Of a stretch of DNA of 64,000 nt, positions 21,578 through 35,626 are shown piece after piece. This stretch comes from Acanthosoma haemorrhoidale. Lineage: Eukaryota > Arthropoda > Insecta > Hemiptera > Acanthosomatidae. A program made the translations under genes and the position numbers. The stretch covers positions 186,001 through 250,000 of the forward strand of contig CAKNEZ010000021.1 of the NCBI GenBank assembly GCA_930367205.1, read 5' to 3'. The notes beneath the pieces were generated by a model, which saw only the letters and a list, made by a program, of their open reading frames with translations, ran no database searches and was not told the origin of the DNA. How positions within the stretch are numbered: position 1 is the first letter of the stretch; each line of letters opens with the position of its first letter.

Positions 21578-23918
21578 GAGAAAATCCTCCACAATGAGAT
21601 GATCATTGTATCTCATCATCTCAATAATGCGTCGTCATACCTAGCCCAACGTTTTCGTGAAAATTGATTGATTGATTGATCAATGTTTATAGTACAATGA
21701 GGAAAATTCAAAATCGGATAGTTTAGTTTTTATCCGGGCTCTACTTTAATTAAATATTTGGATAATTATGTCTAGAAGAGACTACATATATAAAAACTGG
21801 AAGGGGGGCTCACCCCGTATCGTATAGATAGATATAACATCGGACAGAGCATCGGCATGGGTTGATATTCGCCTGCAGCCGGCTCTCCCCCGGGCAAGAT
21901 GGGACCGGTCAGCCTAACGTCTCCCGCCCATCTAATGAGTGCACGAGCAAGTGTTAATGGGACGCACCTCCGTTCCTCGGATAGGCCGAACGAAGGCCTA
22001 AAGAAATCCGAAAACTATTAGCCGTTGGGTATTTATTACAGGAGGATATTTAAGATAAATGTTTATCATCCCATAGCACTCTCTTCGGGTGTCTAAATCA
22101 TTAGGAATAAATCAAACTATGATTTTCAAGAGGCAGACGGCACACTATAATTCAAAATTCAAAATTGCTTTCCTCGTAAATACGGGCTCCGCATTATTCA
22201 ATTAGAAATAGTACATACAGTGTATATATCATATAATAGTTGGATTTGGCAGCGTCGGGTTACTATGATAACCATTTTTCATATTAAAGGATACCACAAA
22301 CGATGTATGTTCTGGATATTAAAATAATTTTTAAGGGTATCTAGAGACTATATCGCTCCTCACGACGTCCTCTAAAGGTGGAGCCCAGTCCGAGGGATAG
22401 CCGAGCCGGCCCGACATATCATCAAATCTCCGACGAATACTATTTTCAATATCAGCGATGAGCAAAATGATTTCATTCAAAAGAAAAGAAATTAAGTAAA
22501 ATAATGATAAGGTGAGCCCAATTTTATATATGTATTTCAAAGACAAAATAGAGAAAGCTATTTTTTAATTAGCTAATCACAACTGGGGTTGTCCATGTAA
22601 AAGACACTACTCCAGGGAACAGACAGAATTAAAATTGTTGAGACGAAAAAAAATAATAGTGGGGATAACGACTGAAAGTGAAAGGATCACTAGTTCCGGA
22701 TTAGTGAGGTCGGGATCAGTAAATTTTTACGGCTTACTACAGGAGGAGGTTTTATCTGTGAGCTAAGGATAAACAGGCACCAAAATATTATTGCGGGAGT
22801 CACTCGATTGATACTATCATTCGAGATCATGGTTGGATTAGGAATAATGATTCATAAATAAAGTTACAGCAAGAGTCACTATTTAATTCGGCGGCAAAGT
22901 AATATTAAAAATAATTTAATGAACGGATCTCGGTGGATTCCTAAAAGATAACATATATACCCAATATTTTTTTTATGTGTAACTCCAAAAATAAAAAATC
23001 TTATAAAATATTGTCATTATAAATAGTAGCAAATAAGATGAGGGAAATCTCAAAAATATAATAAATAATACGTTTTGGAGCGTTTACTAATAATAGCTCG
23101 GGAGATTGGTTGAAGTTGAAGGGTGGATACCGGGAAGGAAGCTACACTAGCGCCACCTGTGTGATCGCTAGCTAACCTGTGGGATCGAGAGGGATGCAGA
23201 GATATATGCACTAATACGGGTAGGGAAATGTTTTCGGTGCGTTTAAACTATTTATACTCGATAATATATTGTGTAGTGAGATAAACGAAACATTTTTTTC
23301 TATATTACATCATCTGGTGGTTCGCTAGACGGCCATTCGTCTTCTCCGAATCCAGTTCAATCTCGCAAGTGAAGTTAGGTTTGACTTGACAACTATCGGA
23401 TTTTCCCAAATTATAGCATACTTACCTGGCGTGGGGGCCTACCGTGATCAACAAGGCGGTTCCCCCAGGGTGAGGCTTTTCCATTGCACTTCGGTTGAGC
23501 TGACCCCTGCGAATACTCCAAATGCGGGTATCTCGGGCGCGTAATTTTTGGTAGTCGGGACTGCGTTCGCGCTTTCCCGTTATAATTTCGCCACATCATT
23601 CAATATAAGGGAAGGTGTACAGGGGAGACCTACCTGTAGGGCCTCCTTCCGGACTTCCGCTTCCCGCTGTTTGTTGTACTTAGTGCAAGCTTTTCACACA
23701 CCTGGTTTGTTGACATACAGACAGATAATCAATCATCACCACTGCCTGTCTAATAAAAAGTACAGCAACAGCTTCAGACTCCGTCCCGTCGTCGTCGTCT
23801 TACCTCTCTCTCTCTACCTACTTACTACTACTCGACACTACCCCCTCCCTACCTGATAAACTAACTGACTCATATTGATGATGAGATTCATAATTTCCCC
23901 CCCCCCCTCTCCGAGGCA
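21578..23918 (+). repeat. U1 array unit 6
   Basis: 2341 bp. Shares TGAGACGAAAA (near 22640) with units 17 and 22. Private changes include TTCATTCAAAAG near 22472 and GTAGTGAGATAA near 23274. Confidence 0.9.
23418..23579 (+). ncRNA. U1: U1 spliceosomal snRNA, copy 6, stem-loop 3 variant
   Basis: C to T at nt 100 (23517) gives AATACTCC in the 5' strand of stem-loop 3, turning one G-C pair into a G-U wobble. This is mild. Nt 123 is C. Other motifs are intact. Confidence 0.95.
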
Positions 23919-26260
23919 GAGAAAATCCTCCACAATGAGATGATCATTGTATCTCATCATCTCAATAATGCGTCGTCATACCTAGCCCAACGTTTTCGTG
24001 AAAATTGATTGATTGATTGATCAATGTTTATAGTACAATGAGGAAAATTCAAAATCGGATAGTTTAGTTTTTATCCGTGCTCTACTTTAATTAAATATTT
24101 GGATAATTATGTCTAGAAGAGACTACATATATAAAAACTGGAAGGGGGGCTCACCCCGTATCGTATAGATAGATATAACATCGGACAGAGCATCGGCATG
24201 AGTTGATATTCGCCTGCAGCCGGCTCTCCCCCGGGCAAGATGGGACCGGTCAGCCTAACGTCTCCCACCCATCTAATGAGTGCACGAGCAAGTGTTAATG
24301 GGACGCACCTCCGTTCCTCGGATAGGCCGAACGAAGGCCTAAAGAAATCCGAAAACTATTAGCCGTTGGGTATTTATTACAGGAGGATATTTAAGATAAA
24401 TGTTTATCATCCCATAGCACTCTCTTCGGGTGTCTAAATCATTAGGAATAAATCAAACTATGATTTTCAAGAGGCAGACGGCACACTATAATTCAAAATT
24501 CAAAATTGCTTTCCTCGTAAATACGGGCTCCGCATAATTCAATTAGAAATAGTACATACAGTGTATATATCATATAATAGTTGGATTTGGCAGCGTCGGG
24601 TTACTATGATAACCATTTTTCATATTAAAGGATACCACAAACGATGTATGTTCTGGATATTAAAATAATTTTTAAGGGTATCTAGAGACTATATCGCTCC
24701 TCACGACGTCCTCTAAAGGTGGAGCCCAGTCCGAGGGATAGCCGAGCCGGCCCGACATATCATCAAATATCCGACGAATACTATTTTCAATATCAGCGAT
24801 GAGCAAAATGATTTCATTTAAAAGAAAAGAAATTAAGTAAAATAATGATAAGGTGAGCCCAATTTTATATATGTATTTCAAAGACAAAATAGAGAAAGCT
24901 ATTTTTTAATTAGCTAATCACAACTGGGGTTGTCCATGTAAAATACACTACTCCAGGGAACAGACAGAATTAAAATTGTTGAGATGAAAAAAAATAATAG
25001 TGGGGATAACGACTGAAAGTGAAAGGATCACTAGTTCCGGATTAGTGAGGTCGGGATCAGTAAATTTTTACGGCTTACTACAGGAGGAGGTTTTATCTGT
25101 GAGCTAAGGATAAACAGGCACCAAAATATTATTGCGGGAGTCACTCGATTGATACTATCATTCGAGATCATGGTTGGATTAGGAATAATGATTCATAAAT
25201 AAAGTTACAGCAAGAGTCACTATTTAATTCGGCGGCAAAGTAATATTAAAAATAATTTAATGAACGGATCTCGGTGGATTCCTAAAAGATAACATATATA
25301 CCCAATATTTTTTTTATGTGTAACTCCAAAAATAAAAAATCTTATAAAATATTGTCATTATAAATAGTAGCAAATAAGATGAGGGAAATCTCAAAAATAT
25401 AATAAATAATACGTTTTGGAGCGTTTACTAATAATAGCTCGGGAGATTGGTTGAAGTTGAAGGGTGGATACCGGGAAGGAAGCTACACTAGCGCCACCTG
25501 TGTGATCGCTAGCTAACCTGTGGGATCGAGAGGGATGCAGAGATATATGCACTAATACGGGTAGGGAAATGTTTTCGGTGCGTTTAAACTATTTATACTC
25601 GATAATATATTGTGTAGTAAGATAAACGAAACATTTTTTTCTATATTACATCATCTGGTGGTTCGCTAGACGGCCATTCGTCTTCTCCGAATCCAGTTCA
25701 ATCTCGCAAGTGAAGTTAGGTTTGACTTGACAACTATCGGATTTTCCCAAATTATAGCATACTTACCTGGCGTGGGGGCCTACCGTGATCAACAAGGCGG
25801 TTCCCCCAGGGTGAGGCTTTTCCATTGCACTTCGGTTGAGCTGACCCCTGCGAATACCCCAAATGCGGGTATCTCGGGCGCGTAATTTTTGGTAGTCGGG
25901 ACTGCGTTCGCGCTTTCCCGTTATAATTTCGCCACATCATTCAATATAAGGGAAGGTGTACAGGGGAGACCTACCTGTAGGGCCTCCTTCCGGACGTCCG
26001 CTTCCCGCTGTTTGTTGTACTTAGTGCAAGCTTTTCACACACCTGGTTTGTTGACATACAGACAGATAATCAATCATCACCACCGCCTGTCTAATAAAAA
26101 GTACAGCAACAGCTTCAGACTCCGTCCCGTCGTCGTCGTCTTACCTCTCTCTCTCTACCTACTTACTACTACTCGACACTACCCCCTCCCTACCTGATAA
26201 ACTAACTGACTCATATTGATGATGAGATTCATAATTTCCCCCCCCCCCCTCTCCGAGGCA
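23919..26260 (+). repeat. U1 array unit 7
   Basis: 2342 bp. Shares AAATATCCGACG (near 24767) with unit 9 only. Private TATCCGTGCTC near 24072 and TCTCCCACCC near 24261. Confidence 0.9.
25759..25920 (+). ncRNA. U1: U1 spliceosomal snRNA, copy 7
   Basis: Intact; C at nt 123. Its 3' flank is mixed: TTTCGCC as in copy 5, but GGACGTCCG and CACCGCCTG as in copy 1. Confidence 0.96.
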
Positions 26261-28602
26261 GAGAAAATCCTCCACAATGAGATGATCATTGTATCTCATC
26301 ATCTCAATAATGCGTCGTCATACCTAGCCCAACGTTTTCGTGAAAATTGATTGATTGATTGATCAATGTTTATAGTACAATGAGGAAAATTCAAAATCGG
26401 ATAGTTTAGTTTTTATCCGGGCTCTACTTTAATTAAATATTTGGATAATTATGTCTAGAAGAGACTACATATATAAAAACTGGAAGGGGGGCTCACCCCG
26501 TATCGTATAGATAGATATAACATCGGACAGAGCATCGGCATGAGTTGATATTCGCCTGCAGCCGGCTCTCCCCGGGGCAAGATGGGACCGGTCAGCCTAA
26601 CGTCTCCCGCCCATCTAATGAGTGCACGAGCAAGTGTTAATGGGACGCACCTCCGTTCCTCGGATAGGCCGAACGAAGGCCTAAAGAAATCCGAAAACTA
26701 TTAGCCGTTGGGTATTTATTACAGGAGGATATTTAAGATAAATGTTTATCATCCCATAGCACTCTCTTCGGGTGTCTAAATCATTAGGAATAAATCAAAC
26801 TATGATTTTCAAGAGGCAGACGGCACACTATAATTCAAAATTCAAAATTGCTTTCCTCGTAAATACGGGCTCCGCATAATTCAATTAGAAATAGTACATA
26901 CAGTGTATATATCATATAATAGTTGGATTTGGCAGCGTCGGGTTACTATGATAACCATTTTTCATATTAAAGGATACCACAAACGATGTATGTTCTGGAT
27001 ATTAAAATAATTTTTAAGGGTATCTAGAGACTATATCGCTCCTCACGACGTCCTCTAAAGGTGGAGCCCAGTCCGAGGGATAGCCGAGCCGGCCCGACAT
27101 ATCATCAAATCTCCGACGAATACTATTTTCAATATCAGCGATGAGCAAAATGATTTCATTTAAAAGAAAAGAAATTAAGTAAAATAATGATAAGGTGAGC
27201 CCAATTTTATATATGTATTTCAAAGACAAAATAGAGAAAGCTATTTTTTAATTAGCTAATCACAACTGGGGTTGTCCATGTAAAATACACTACTCCAGGG
27301 AACAGACAGAATTAAAATTGTTGAGATGAAAAAAAATAATAGTGGGGATAACGACTGAAAGTGAAAGGATCACTAGTTCCGGATTAGTGAGGTCGGGATC
27401 AGTAAATTTTTACGGCTTACTACAGGAGGAGGTTTTATCTGTGAGCTAAGGATAAACAGGCACCAAAATATTATTGCGGGAGTCACTCGATTGATACTAT
27501 CATTCGAGATCATGGTTGGATTAGGAATAATGATTCATAAATAAAGTTACAGCAAGAGTCACTATTTAATTCGGCGGCAAAGTAATATTAAAAATAATTT
27601 AATGAACGGATCTCGGTGGATTCCTAAAAGATAACATATATACCCAATATTTTTTTTATGTGTAACTCCAAAAATAAAAAATCTTATAAAATATTGTCAT
27701 TATAAATAGTAGCAAATAAGATGAGGGAAATCTCAAAAATATAATAAATAATACGTTTTGGAGCGTTTACTAATAATAGCTCGGGAGATTGGTTGAAGTT
27801 GAAGGGTGGATACCGGGAAGGAAGCTACACTAGCGCCACCTGTGTGATCGCTAGCTAACCTGTGGGATCGAGAGGGATGCAGAGATATATGCACTAATAC
27901 GGGTAGGGAAATGTTTTCGGTGCGTTTAAACTATTTATACTCGATAATATATTGTGTAGTAAGATAAACGAAACATTTTTTTCTATATTACATCATCTGG
28001 TGGTTCGCTAGACGGCCATTCGTCTTCTCCGAATCCAGTTCAATCTCGCAAGTGAAGTTAGGTTTGACTTGACAACTATCGGATTTTCCCAAATTATAGC
28101 ATACTTACCTGGCGTGGGGGCCTACCGTGATCAACAAGGCGGTTCCCCCAGGGTGAGGCTTTTCCATTGCACTTCGGTTGAGCTGACCCCTGCGAATACC
28201 CCAAATGCGGGTATCTCGGGCGTGTAATTTTTGGTAGTCGGGACTGCGTTCGCGCTTTCCCGTTATAATTTCACCACATCATTCAATATAAGGGAAGGTG
28301 TACAGGGGAGACCTACCTGTAGGGCCTCCTTCCGGACGTCCGCTTCCCGCTGTTTGTTGTACTTAGTGCAAGCTTTTCACACACCTGGTTTGTTGACATA
28401 CAGACAGATAATCAATCATCACCACCGCCTGTCTAATAAAAAGTACAGCAACAGCTTCAGACTCCGTCCCGTCGTCGTCGTCTTACCTCTCTCTCTCTAC
28501 CTACTTACTACTACTCGACACTACCCCCCCCCTACCTGATAAACTAACTGACTCATATTGATGATGAGATTCATAATTTCCCCCCCCCCCCTCTCCGAGG
28601 CA
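26261..28602 (+). repeat. U1 array unit 8
   Basis: 2342 bp. Has CTCCCCGGGGCAAG (near 26568) in the GC-rich island, shared only with unit 11. Confidence 0.9.
28101..28262 (+). ncRNA. U1: U1 spliceosomal snRNA, copy 8
   Basis: Intact; T at nt 123. The downstream microsatellite block has a private CCCCCCCC change near 28525. Confidence 0.96.
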
Positions 28603-30943
28603 GAGAAAATCCTCCACAATGAGATGATCATTGTATCTCATCATCTCAATAATGCGTCGTCATACCTAGCCCAACGTTTTCGTGAAAATTGATTGATTGA
28701 TTGATCAATGTTTATAGTACAATGAGGAAAATTCAAAATCGGATAGTTTAGTTTTTATCCGGGCTCTACTTTAATTAAATATTTGGATAATTATGTCTAG
28801 AAGAGACTACATATATAAAAACTGGAAGGGGGGCTCACCCCGTATCGTATAGATAGATATAACATCGGACAGAGCATCGGCATGAGTTGATATTCGCCTG
28901 CAGCCGGCTCTCCCCCGGGCAAGATGGGACCGGTCAGCCTAACGTCTCCCGCCCATCTAATGAGTGCACGAGCAAGTGTTAATGGGACGCACCTCCGTTC
29001 CTCGGATAGGCCGAACGAAGGCCTAAAGAAATCCGAAAACTATTAGCCGTTGGGTATTTATTACAGGAGGATATTTAAGATAAATGTTTATCATCCCATA
29101 GCACTCTCTTCGGGTGTCTAAATCATTAGGAATAAATCAAACTATGATTTTCAAGAGGCAGACGGCACACTATAATTCAAAATTCAAAATTGCTTTCCTC
29201 GTAAATACGGGCTCCGCATAATTCAATTAGAAATAGTACATACAGTGTATATATCATATAATAGTTGGATTTGGCAGCGTCGGGTTACTATGATAACCAT
29301 TTTTCATATTAAAGGATACCACAAACGATGTATGTTCTGGATATTAAAATAATTTTTAAGGGTATCTAGAGACTATATCGCTCCTCACGACGTCCTCTAA
29401 AGGTGGAGCCCAGTCCGAGGGATAGCCGAGCCGGCCCGACATATCATCAAATATCCGACGAATACTATTTTCAATATCAGCGATGAGCAAAATGATTTCA
29501 TTTAAAAGAAAAGAAATTAAGTAAAATAATGATAAGGTGAGCCCAATTTTATATATGTATTTCAAAGACAAAATAGAGAAAGCTATTTTTTAATTAGCTA
29601 ATCACAACTGGGGTTGTCCATGTAAAATACACTACTCCAGGGAACAGACAGAATTAAAATTGTTGAGATGAAAAAAAATAATAGTGGGGATAACGACTGA
29701 AAGTGAAAGGATCACTAGTTCCGGATTAGTGAGGTCGGGATCAGTAAATTTTTACGGCTTACTACAGGAGGAGGTTTTATCTGTGAGCTAAGGATAAACA
29801 GGCACCAAAATATTATTGCGGGAGTCACTCGATTGATACTATCATTCGAGATCATGGTTGGATTAGGAATAATGATTCATAAATAAAGTTACAGCAAGAG
29901 TCACTATTTAATTCGGCGGCAAAGTAATATTAAAAATAATTTAATGAACGGATCTCGGTGGATTCCTAAAAGATAACATATATACCCAATATTTTTTTTA
30001 TGTGTAACTCCAAAAATAAAAAATCTTATAAAATATTGTCATTATAAATAGTAGCAAATAAGATGAGGGAAATCTCAAAAATATAATAAATAATACGTTT
30101 TGGAGCGTTTACTAATAATAGCTCGGGAGATTGGTTGAAGTTGAAGGGTGGATACCGGGAAGGAAGCTACACTAGCGCCACCTGTGTGATCGCTAGCTAA
30201 CCTGTGGGATCGAGAGGGATGCAGAGATATATGCACTAATACGGGTAGGGAAATGTTTTCGGTGCGTTTAAACTATTTATACTCGATAATATATTGTGTA
30301 GTAAGATAAACGAAACATTTTTTTCTATATTACATCATCTGGTGGTTCGCTAGACGGCCATTCGTCTTCTCCGAATCCAGTTCAATCTCGCAAGTGAAGT
30401 TAGGTTTGACTTGACAACTATCGGATTTTCCCAAATTATAGCATACTTACCTGGCGTGGGGGCCTACCGTGATCAACAAGGCGGTTCCCCCAGGGTGAGG
30501 CTTTTCCATTGCACTTCGGTTGAGCTGACCCCTGCGAATACCCCAAATGCGGGTATCTCGGGCGTGTAATTTTTGGTAGTCGGGACTGCGTTCGCGCTTT
30601 CCCGTTATAATTTCACCACATCATTCAATATAAGGGAAGGTGTACAGGGGAGACCTACCTGTAGGGCCTCCTTCCGGACGTCCGCTTCCCGCTGTTTGTT
30701 GTACTTAGTGCAAGCTTTTCACACACCTGGTTTGTTGACATACAGACAGATAATCAATCATCACCACCGCCTGTCTAATAAAAAGTACAGCAACAGCTTC
30801 AGACTCCGTCCCGTCGTCGTCGTCTTACCTCTCTCTCTCTACCTACTTACTACTACTCGACACTACCCCCTCCCTACCTGATAAACTAACTGACTCATAT
30901 TGATGATGAGATTCATAATTTCCCCCCCCCCCTCTCCGAGGCA
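28603..30943 (+). repeat. U1 array unit 9
   Basis: 2341 bp. Carries the AAATATCCGACG variant (near 29450) otherwise seen in unit 7. Confidence 0.9.
30443..30604 (+). ncRNA. U1: U1 spliceosomal snRNA, copy 9
   Basis: Intact; T at nt 123. Confidence 0.96.
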
Positions 30944-33285
30944 GAGAAAATCCTCCACAATGAGATGATCATTGTATCTCATCATCTCAATAATGCGTCG
31001 TCATACCTAGCCCAACGTTTTCGTGAAAATTGATTGATTGATTGATCAATGTTTATAGTACAATGAGGAAAATTCAAAATCGGATAGTTTAGTTTTTATC
31101 CGGGCTCTACTTTAATTAAATATTTGGATAATTATGTCTAGAAGAGACTACATATATAAAAACTGGAAGGGGGGCTCACCCCGTATCGTATAGATAGATA
31201 TAACATCGGACAGAGCATCGGCATGAGTTGATATTCGCCTGCAGCCGGCTCTCCCCCGGGCAAGATGGGACCGGTCAGCCTAACGTCTCCCGCCCATCTA
31301 ATGAGTGCACGAGCAAGTGTTAATGGGACGCACCTCCGTTCCTCGGATAGGCCGAACGAAGGCCTAAAGAAATCCGAAAACTATTAGCCGTTGGGTATTT
31401 ATTACAGGAGGATATTTAAGATAAATGTTTATCATCCCATAGCACTCTCTTCGGGTGCCTAAATCATTAGGAATAAATCAAACTATGATTTTCAAGAGGC
31501 AGACGGCACACTATAATTCAAAATTCAAAATTGCTTTCCTCGTAAATACGGGCTCCGTATTATTCAATTAGAAATAGTACATACAGTGTATATATCATAT
31601 AATAGTTGGATTTGGCAGCGTCGGGTTACTATGATAACCATTTTTCATATTAAAGGATACCACAAACGATGTATGTTCTGGATATTAAAATAATTTTTAA
31701 GGGTATCTAGAGACTATATCGCTCCTCACGACGTCCTCTAAAGGTGGAGCCCAGTCCGAGGGATAGCCGAGCCGGCCCGACATATCATCAAATCTCCGAC
31801 GAATACTATTTTCAATATCAGCGATGAGCAAAATGATTTCATTTAAAAGAAAAGAAATTAAGTAAAATAATGATAAGGTGAGCCCAATTTTATATATGTA
31901 TTTCAAAGACAAAATAGAGAAAGCTATTTTTTAATTAGCTAATCACAACTGGGGTTGTCCATGTAAAATACACTACTCCAGGGAACAGACAGAATTAAAA
32001 TTGTTGAGATGAAAAAAAATAATAGTGGGGATAACGACTGAAAGTGAAAGGATCACTAGTTCCGGATTAGTGAGGTCGGGATCAGTAAATTTTTACGGCT
32101 TACTACAGGAGGAGGTTTTATCTGTGAGCTAAGGATAAACAGGCACCAAAATATTATTGCGGGAGTCACTCGATTGATACTATCATTCGAGATCATGGTT
32201 GGATTAGGAATAATGATTCATAAATAAAGTTACAGCAAGAGTCACTATTTAATTCGGCGGCAAAGTAATATTAAAAATAATTTAATGAACGGATCTCGGT
32301 GGATTCCTAAAAGATAACATATATACCCAATATTTTTTTTATGTGTAACTCCAAAAATAAAAAATCTTATAAAATATTGTCATTATAAATAGTAGCAAAT
32401 AAGATGAGGGAAATCTCAAAAATATAATAAATAATACGTTTTGGAGCGTTTACTAATAATAGCTCGGGAGATTGGTTGAAGTTGAAGGGTGGATACCGGG
32501 AAGGAAGCTACACTAGCGCCACCTGTGTGATCGCTAGCTAACCTGTGGGATCGAGAGGGATGCAGAGATATATGCACTAATACGGGTAGGGAAATGTTTT
32601 CGGTGCGTTTAAACTATTTATACTCGATAATATATTGTGTAGTAAGATAAACGAAACATTTTTTTCTATATTACATCATCTGGTGGTTCGCTAGACGGCC
32701 ATTCGTCTTCTCCGAATCCAGTTCAATCTCGCAAGTGAAGTTAGGTTTGACTTGACAACTATCGGATTTTCCCAAATTATAGCATACTTACCTGGCGTGG
32801 GGGCCTACCGTGATCAACAAGGCGGTTCCCCCAGGGTGAGGCTTTTCCATTGCACTTCGGTTGAGCTGACCCCTGCGAATACCCCAAATGCGGGTATCTC
32901 GGGCGTGTAATTTTTGGTAGTCGGGACTGCGTTCGCGCTTTCCCGTTATAATTTCACCACATCATTCAATATAAGGGAAGGTGTACAGGGGAGACCTACC
33001 TGTAGGGCCTCCTTCCGGACGTCCGCTTCCCGCTGTTTGTTGTACTTAGTGCAAGCTTTTCACACACCTGGTTTGTTGACATACAGACAGATAATCAATC
33101 ATCACCACCGCCTGTCTAATAAAAAGTACAGCAACAGCTTCAGACTCCGTCCCGTCGTCGTCGTCTTACCTCTCTCTCTCTACCTACTTACTACTACTCG
33201 ACACTACCCCCTCCCTACCTGATAAACTAACTGACTCATATTGATGATGAGATTCATAATTTCCCCCCCCCCCCTCTCCGAGGCA
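30944..33285 (+). repeat. U1 array unit 10
   Basis: 2342 bp. Left half resembles units 3-5 (GGGTGCCTAAATC, CCGTATTATTC). Confidence 0.9.
32784..32945 (+). ncRNA. U1: U1 spliceosomal snRNA, copy 10
   Basis: Intact; T at nt 123. Confidence 0.96.
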
Positions 33286-35626
33286 GAGAAAATCCTCCAC
33301 AATGAGATGATCATTGTATCTCATCATCTCAATAATGCGTCGTCATACCTAGCCCAACGTTTTCGTGAAAATTGATTGATTGATTGATCAATGTTTATAG
33401 TACAATGAGGAAAATTCAAAATCGGATAGTTTAGTTTTTATCCGGGCTCTACTTTAATTAAATATTTGGATAATTATGTCTAGAAGAGACTACATATATA
33501 AAAACTGGAAGGGGGGCTCACCCCGTATCGTATAGATAGATATAACATCGGACAGAGCATCGGCATGAGTTGATATTCGCCTGCAGCCGGCTCTCCCCGG
33601 GGCAAGATGGGACCGGTCAGCCTAACGTCTCCCGCCCATCTAATGAGTGCACGAGCAAGTGTTAATGGGACGCACCTCCGTTCCTCGGATAGGCCGAACG
33701 AAGGCCTAAAGAAATCCGAAAACTATTAGCCGTTGGGTATTTATTACAGGAGGATATTTAAGATAAATGTTTATCATCCCATAGCACTCTCTTCGGGTGT
33801 CTAAATCATTAGGAATAAATCAAACTATGATTTTCAAGAGGCAGACGGCACACTATAATTCAAAATTCAAAATTGCTTTCCTCGTAAATACGGGCTCCGC
33901 ATAATTCAATTAGAAATAGTACATACAGTGTATATATCATATAATAGTTGGATTTGGCAGCGTCGGGTTACTATGATAACCATTTTTCATATTAAAGGAT
34001 ACCACAAACGATGTATGTTCTGGATATTAAAATAATTTTTAAGGGTATCTAGAGACTATATCGCTCCTCACGACGTCCTCTAAAGGTGGAGCCCAGTCCG
34101 AGGGATAGCCGAGCCGGCCCGACATATCATCAAATCTCCGACGAATACTATTTTCAATATCAGCGATGAGCAAAATGATTTCATTTAAAAGAAAAGAAAT
34201 TAAGTAAAATAATGATAAGGTGAGCCCAATTTTATATATGTATTTCAAAGACAAAATAGAGAAAGCTATTTTTTAATTAGCTAATCACAACTGGGGTTGT
34301 CCATGTAAAAGACACTACTCCAGGGAACAGACAGAATTAAAATTGTTGAGATGAAAAAAAATAATAGTGGGGATAACGACTGAAAGTGAAAGGATCACTA
34401 GTTCCGGATTAGTGAGGTCGGGATCAGTAAATTTTTACGGCTTACTACAGGAGGAGGTTTTATCTGTGAGCTAAGGATAAACAGGCACCAAAATATTATT
34501 GCGGGAGTCACTCGATTGATACTATCATTCGAGATCATGGTTGGATTAGGAATAATGATTCATAAATAAAGTTACAGCAAGAGTCACTATTTAATTCGGC
34601 GGCAAAGTAATATTAAAAATAATTTAATGAACGGATCTCGGTGGATTCCTAAAAGATAACATATATACCCAATATTTTTTTTATGTGTAACTCCAAAAAT
34701 AAAAAATCTTATAAAATATTGTCATTATAAATAGTAGCAAATAAGATGAGGGAAATCTCAAAAATATAATAAATAATACGTTTTGGAGCGTTTACTAATA
34801 ATAGCTCGGGAGATTGGTTGAAGTTGAAGGGTGAATACCGGGAAGGAAGCTACACTAGCGCCACCTGTGTGATCGCTAGCTAACCTGTGGGATCGAGAGG
34901 GATGCAGAGATATATGCACTAATACGGGTAGGGAAATGTTTTCGGTGCGTTTAAACTATTTATACTCGATAATATATTGTGTAGTAAGATAAACGAAACA
35001 TTTTTTTCTATATTACATCATCTGGTGGTTCGCTAGACGGCCATTCGTCTTCTCCGAATCCAGTTCAATCTCGCAAGTGAAGTTAGGTTTGACTTGACAA
35101 CTATCGGATTTTCCCAAATTATAGCATACTTACCTGGCGTGGGGGCCTACCGTGATCAACAAGGCGGTTCCCCCAGGGTGAGGCTTTTCCATTGCACTTC
35201 GGTTGAGCTGACCCCTGCGAATACCCCAAATGCGGGTATCTCGGGCGCGTAATTTTTGGTAGTCGGGACTGCGTTCGCGCTTTCCCGTTATAATTTCGCC
35301 ACATCATTCAATATAAGGGAAGGTGTACAGGGGAGACCTACCTGTAGGGCCTCCTTCCGGACTTCCGCTTCCCGCTGTTTGTTGTACTTAGTGCAAGCTT
35401 TTCACACACCTGGTTTGTTGACATACAGACAGATAATCAATCATCACCACTGCCTGTCTAATAAAAAGTACAGCAACAGCTTCAGACTCCGTCCCGTCGT
35501 CGTCGTCTTACCTCTCTCTCTCTACCTACTTACTACTACTCGACACTACCCCCTCCCTACCTGATAAACTAACTGACTCATATTGATGATGAGATTTATA
35601 ATTTCCCCCCCCCCCTCTCCGAGGCA
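33286..35626 (+). repeat. U1 array unit 11
   Basis: 2341 bp. Has CTCCCCGGGGCAAG like unit 8 and GGGTGAATACC (near 34830), the latter shared only with the four insertion-bearing units. It is thus the closest uninterrupted relative of that group. Confidence 0.9.
35126..35287 (+). ncRNA. U1: U1 spliceosomal snRNA, copy 11
   Basis: Intact; C at nt 123. Confidence 0.96.
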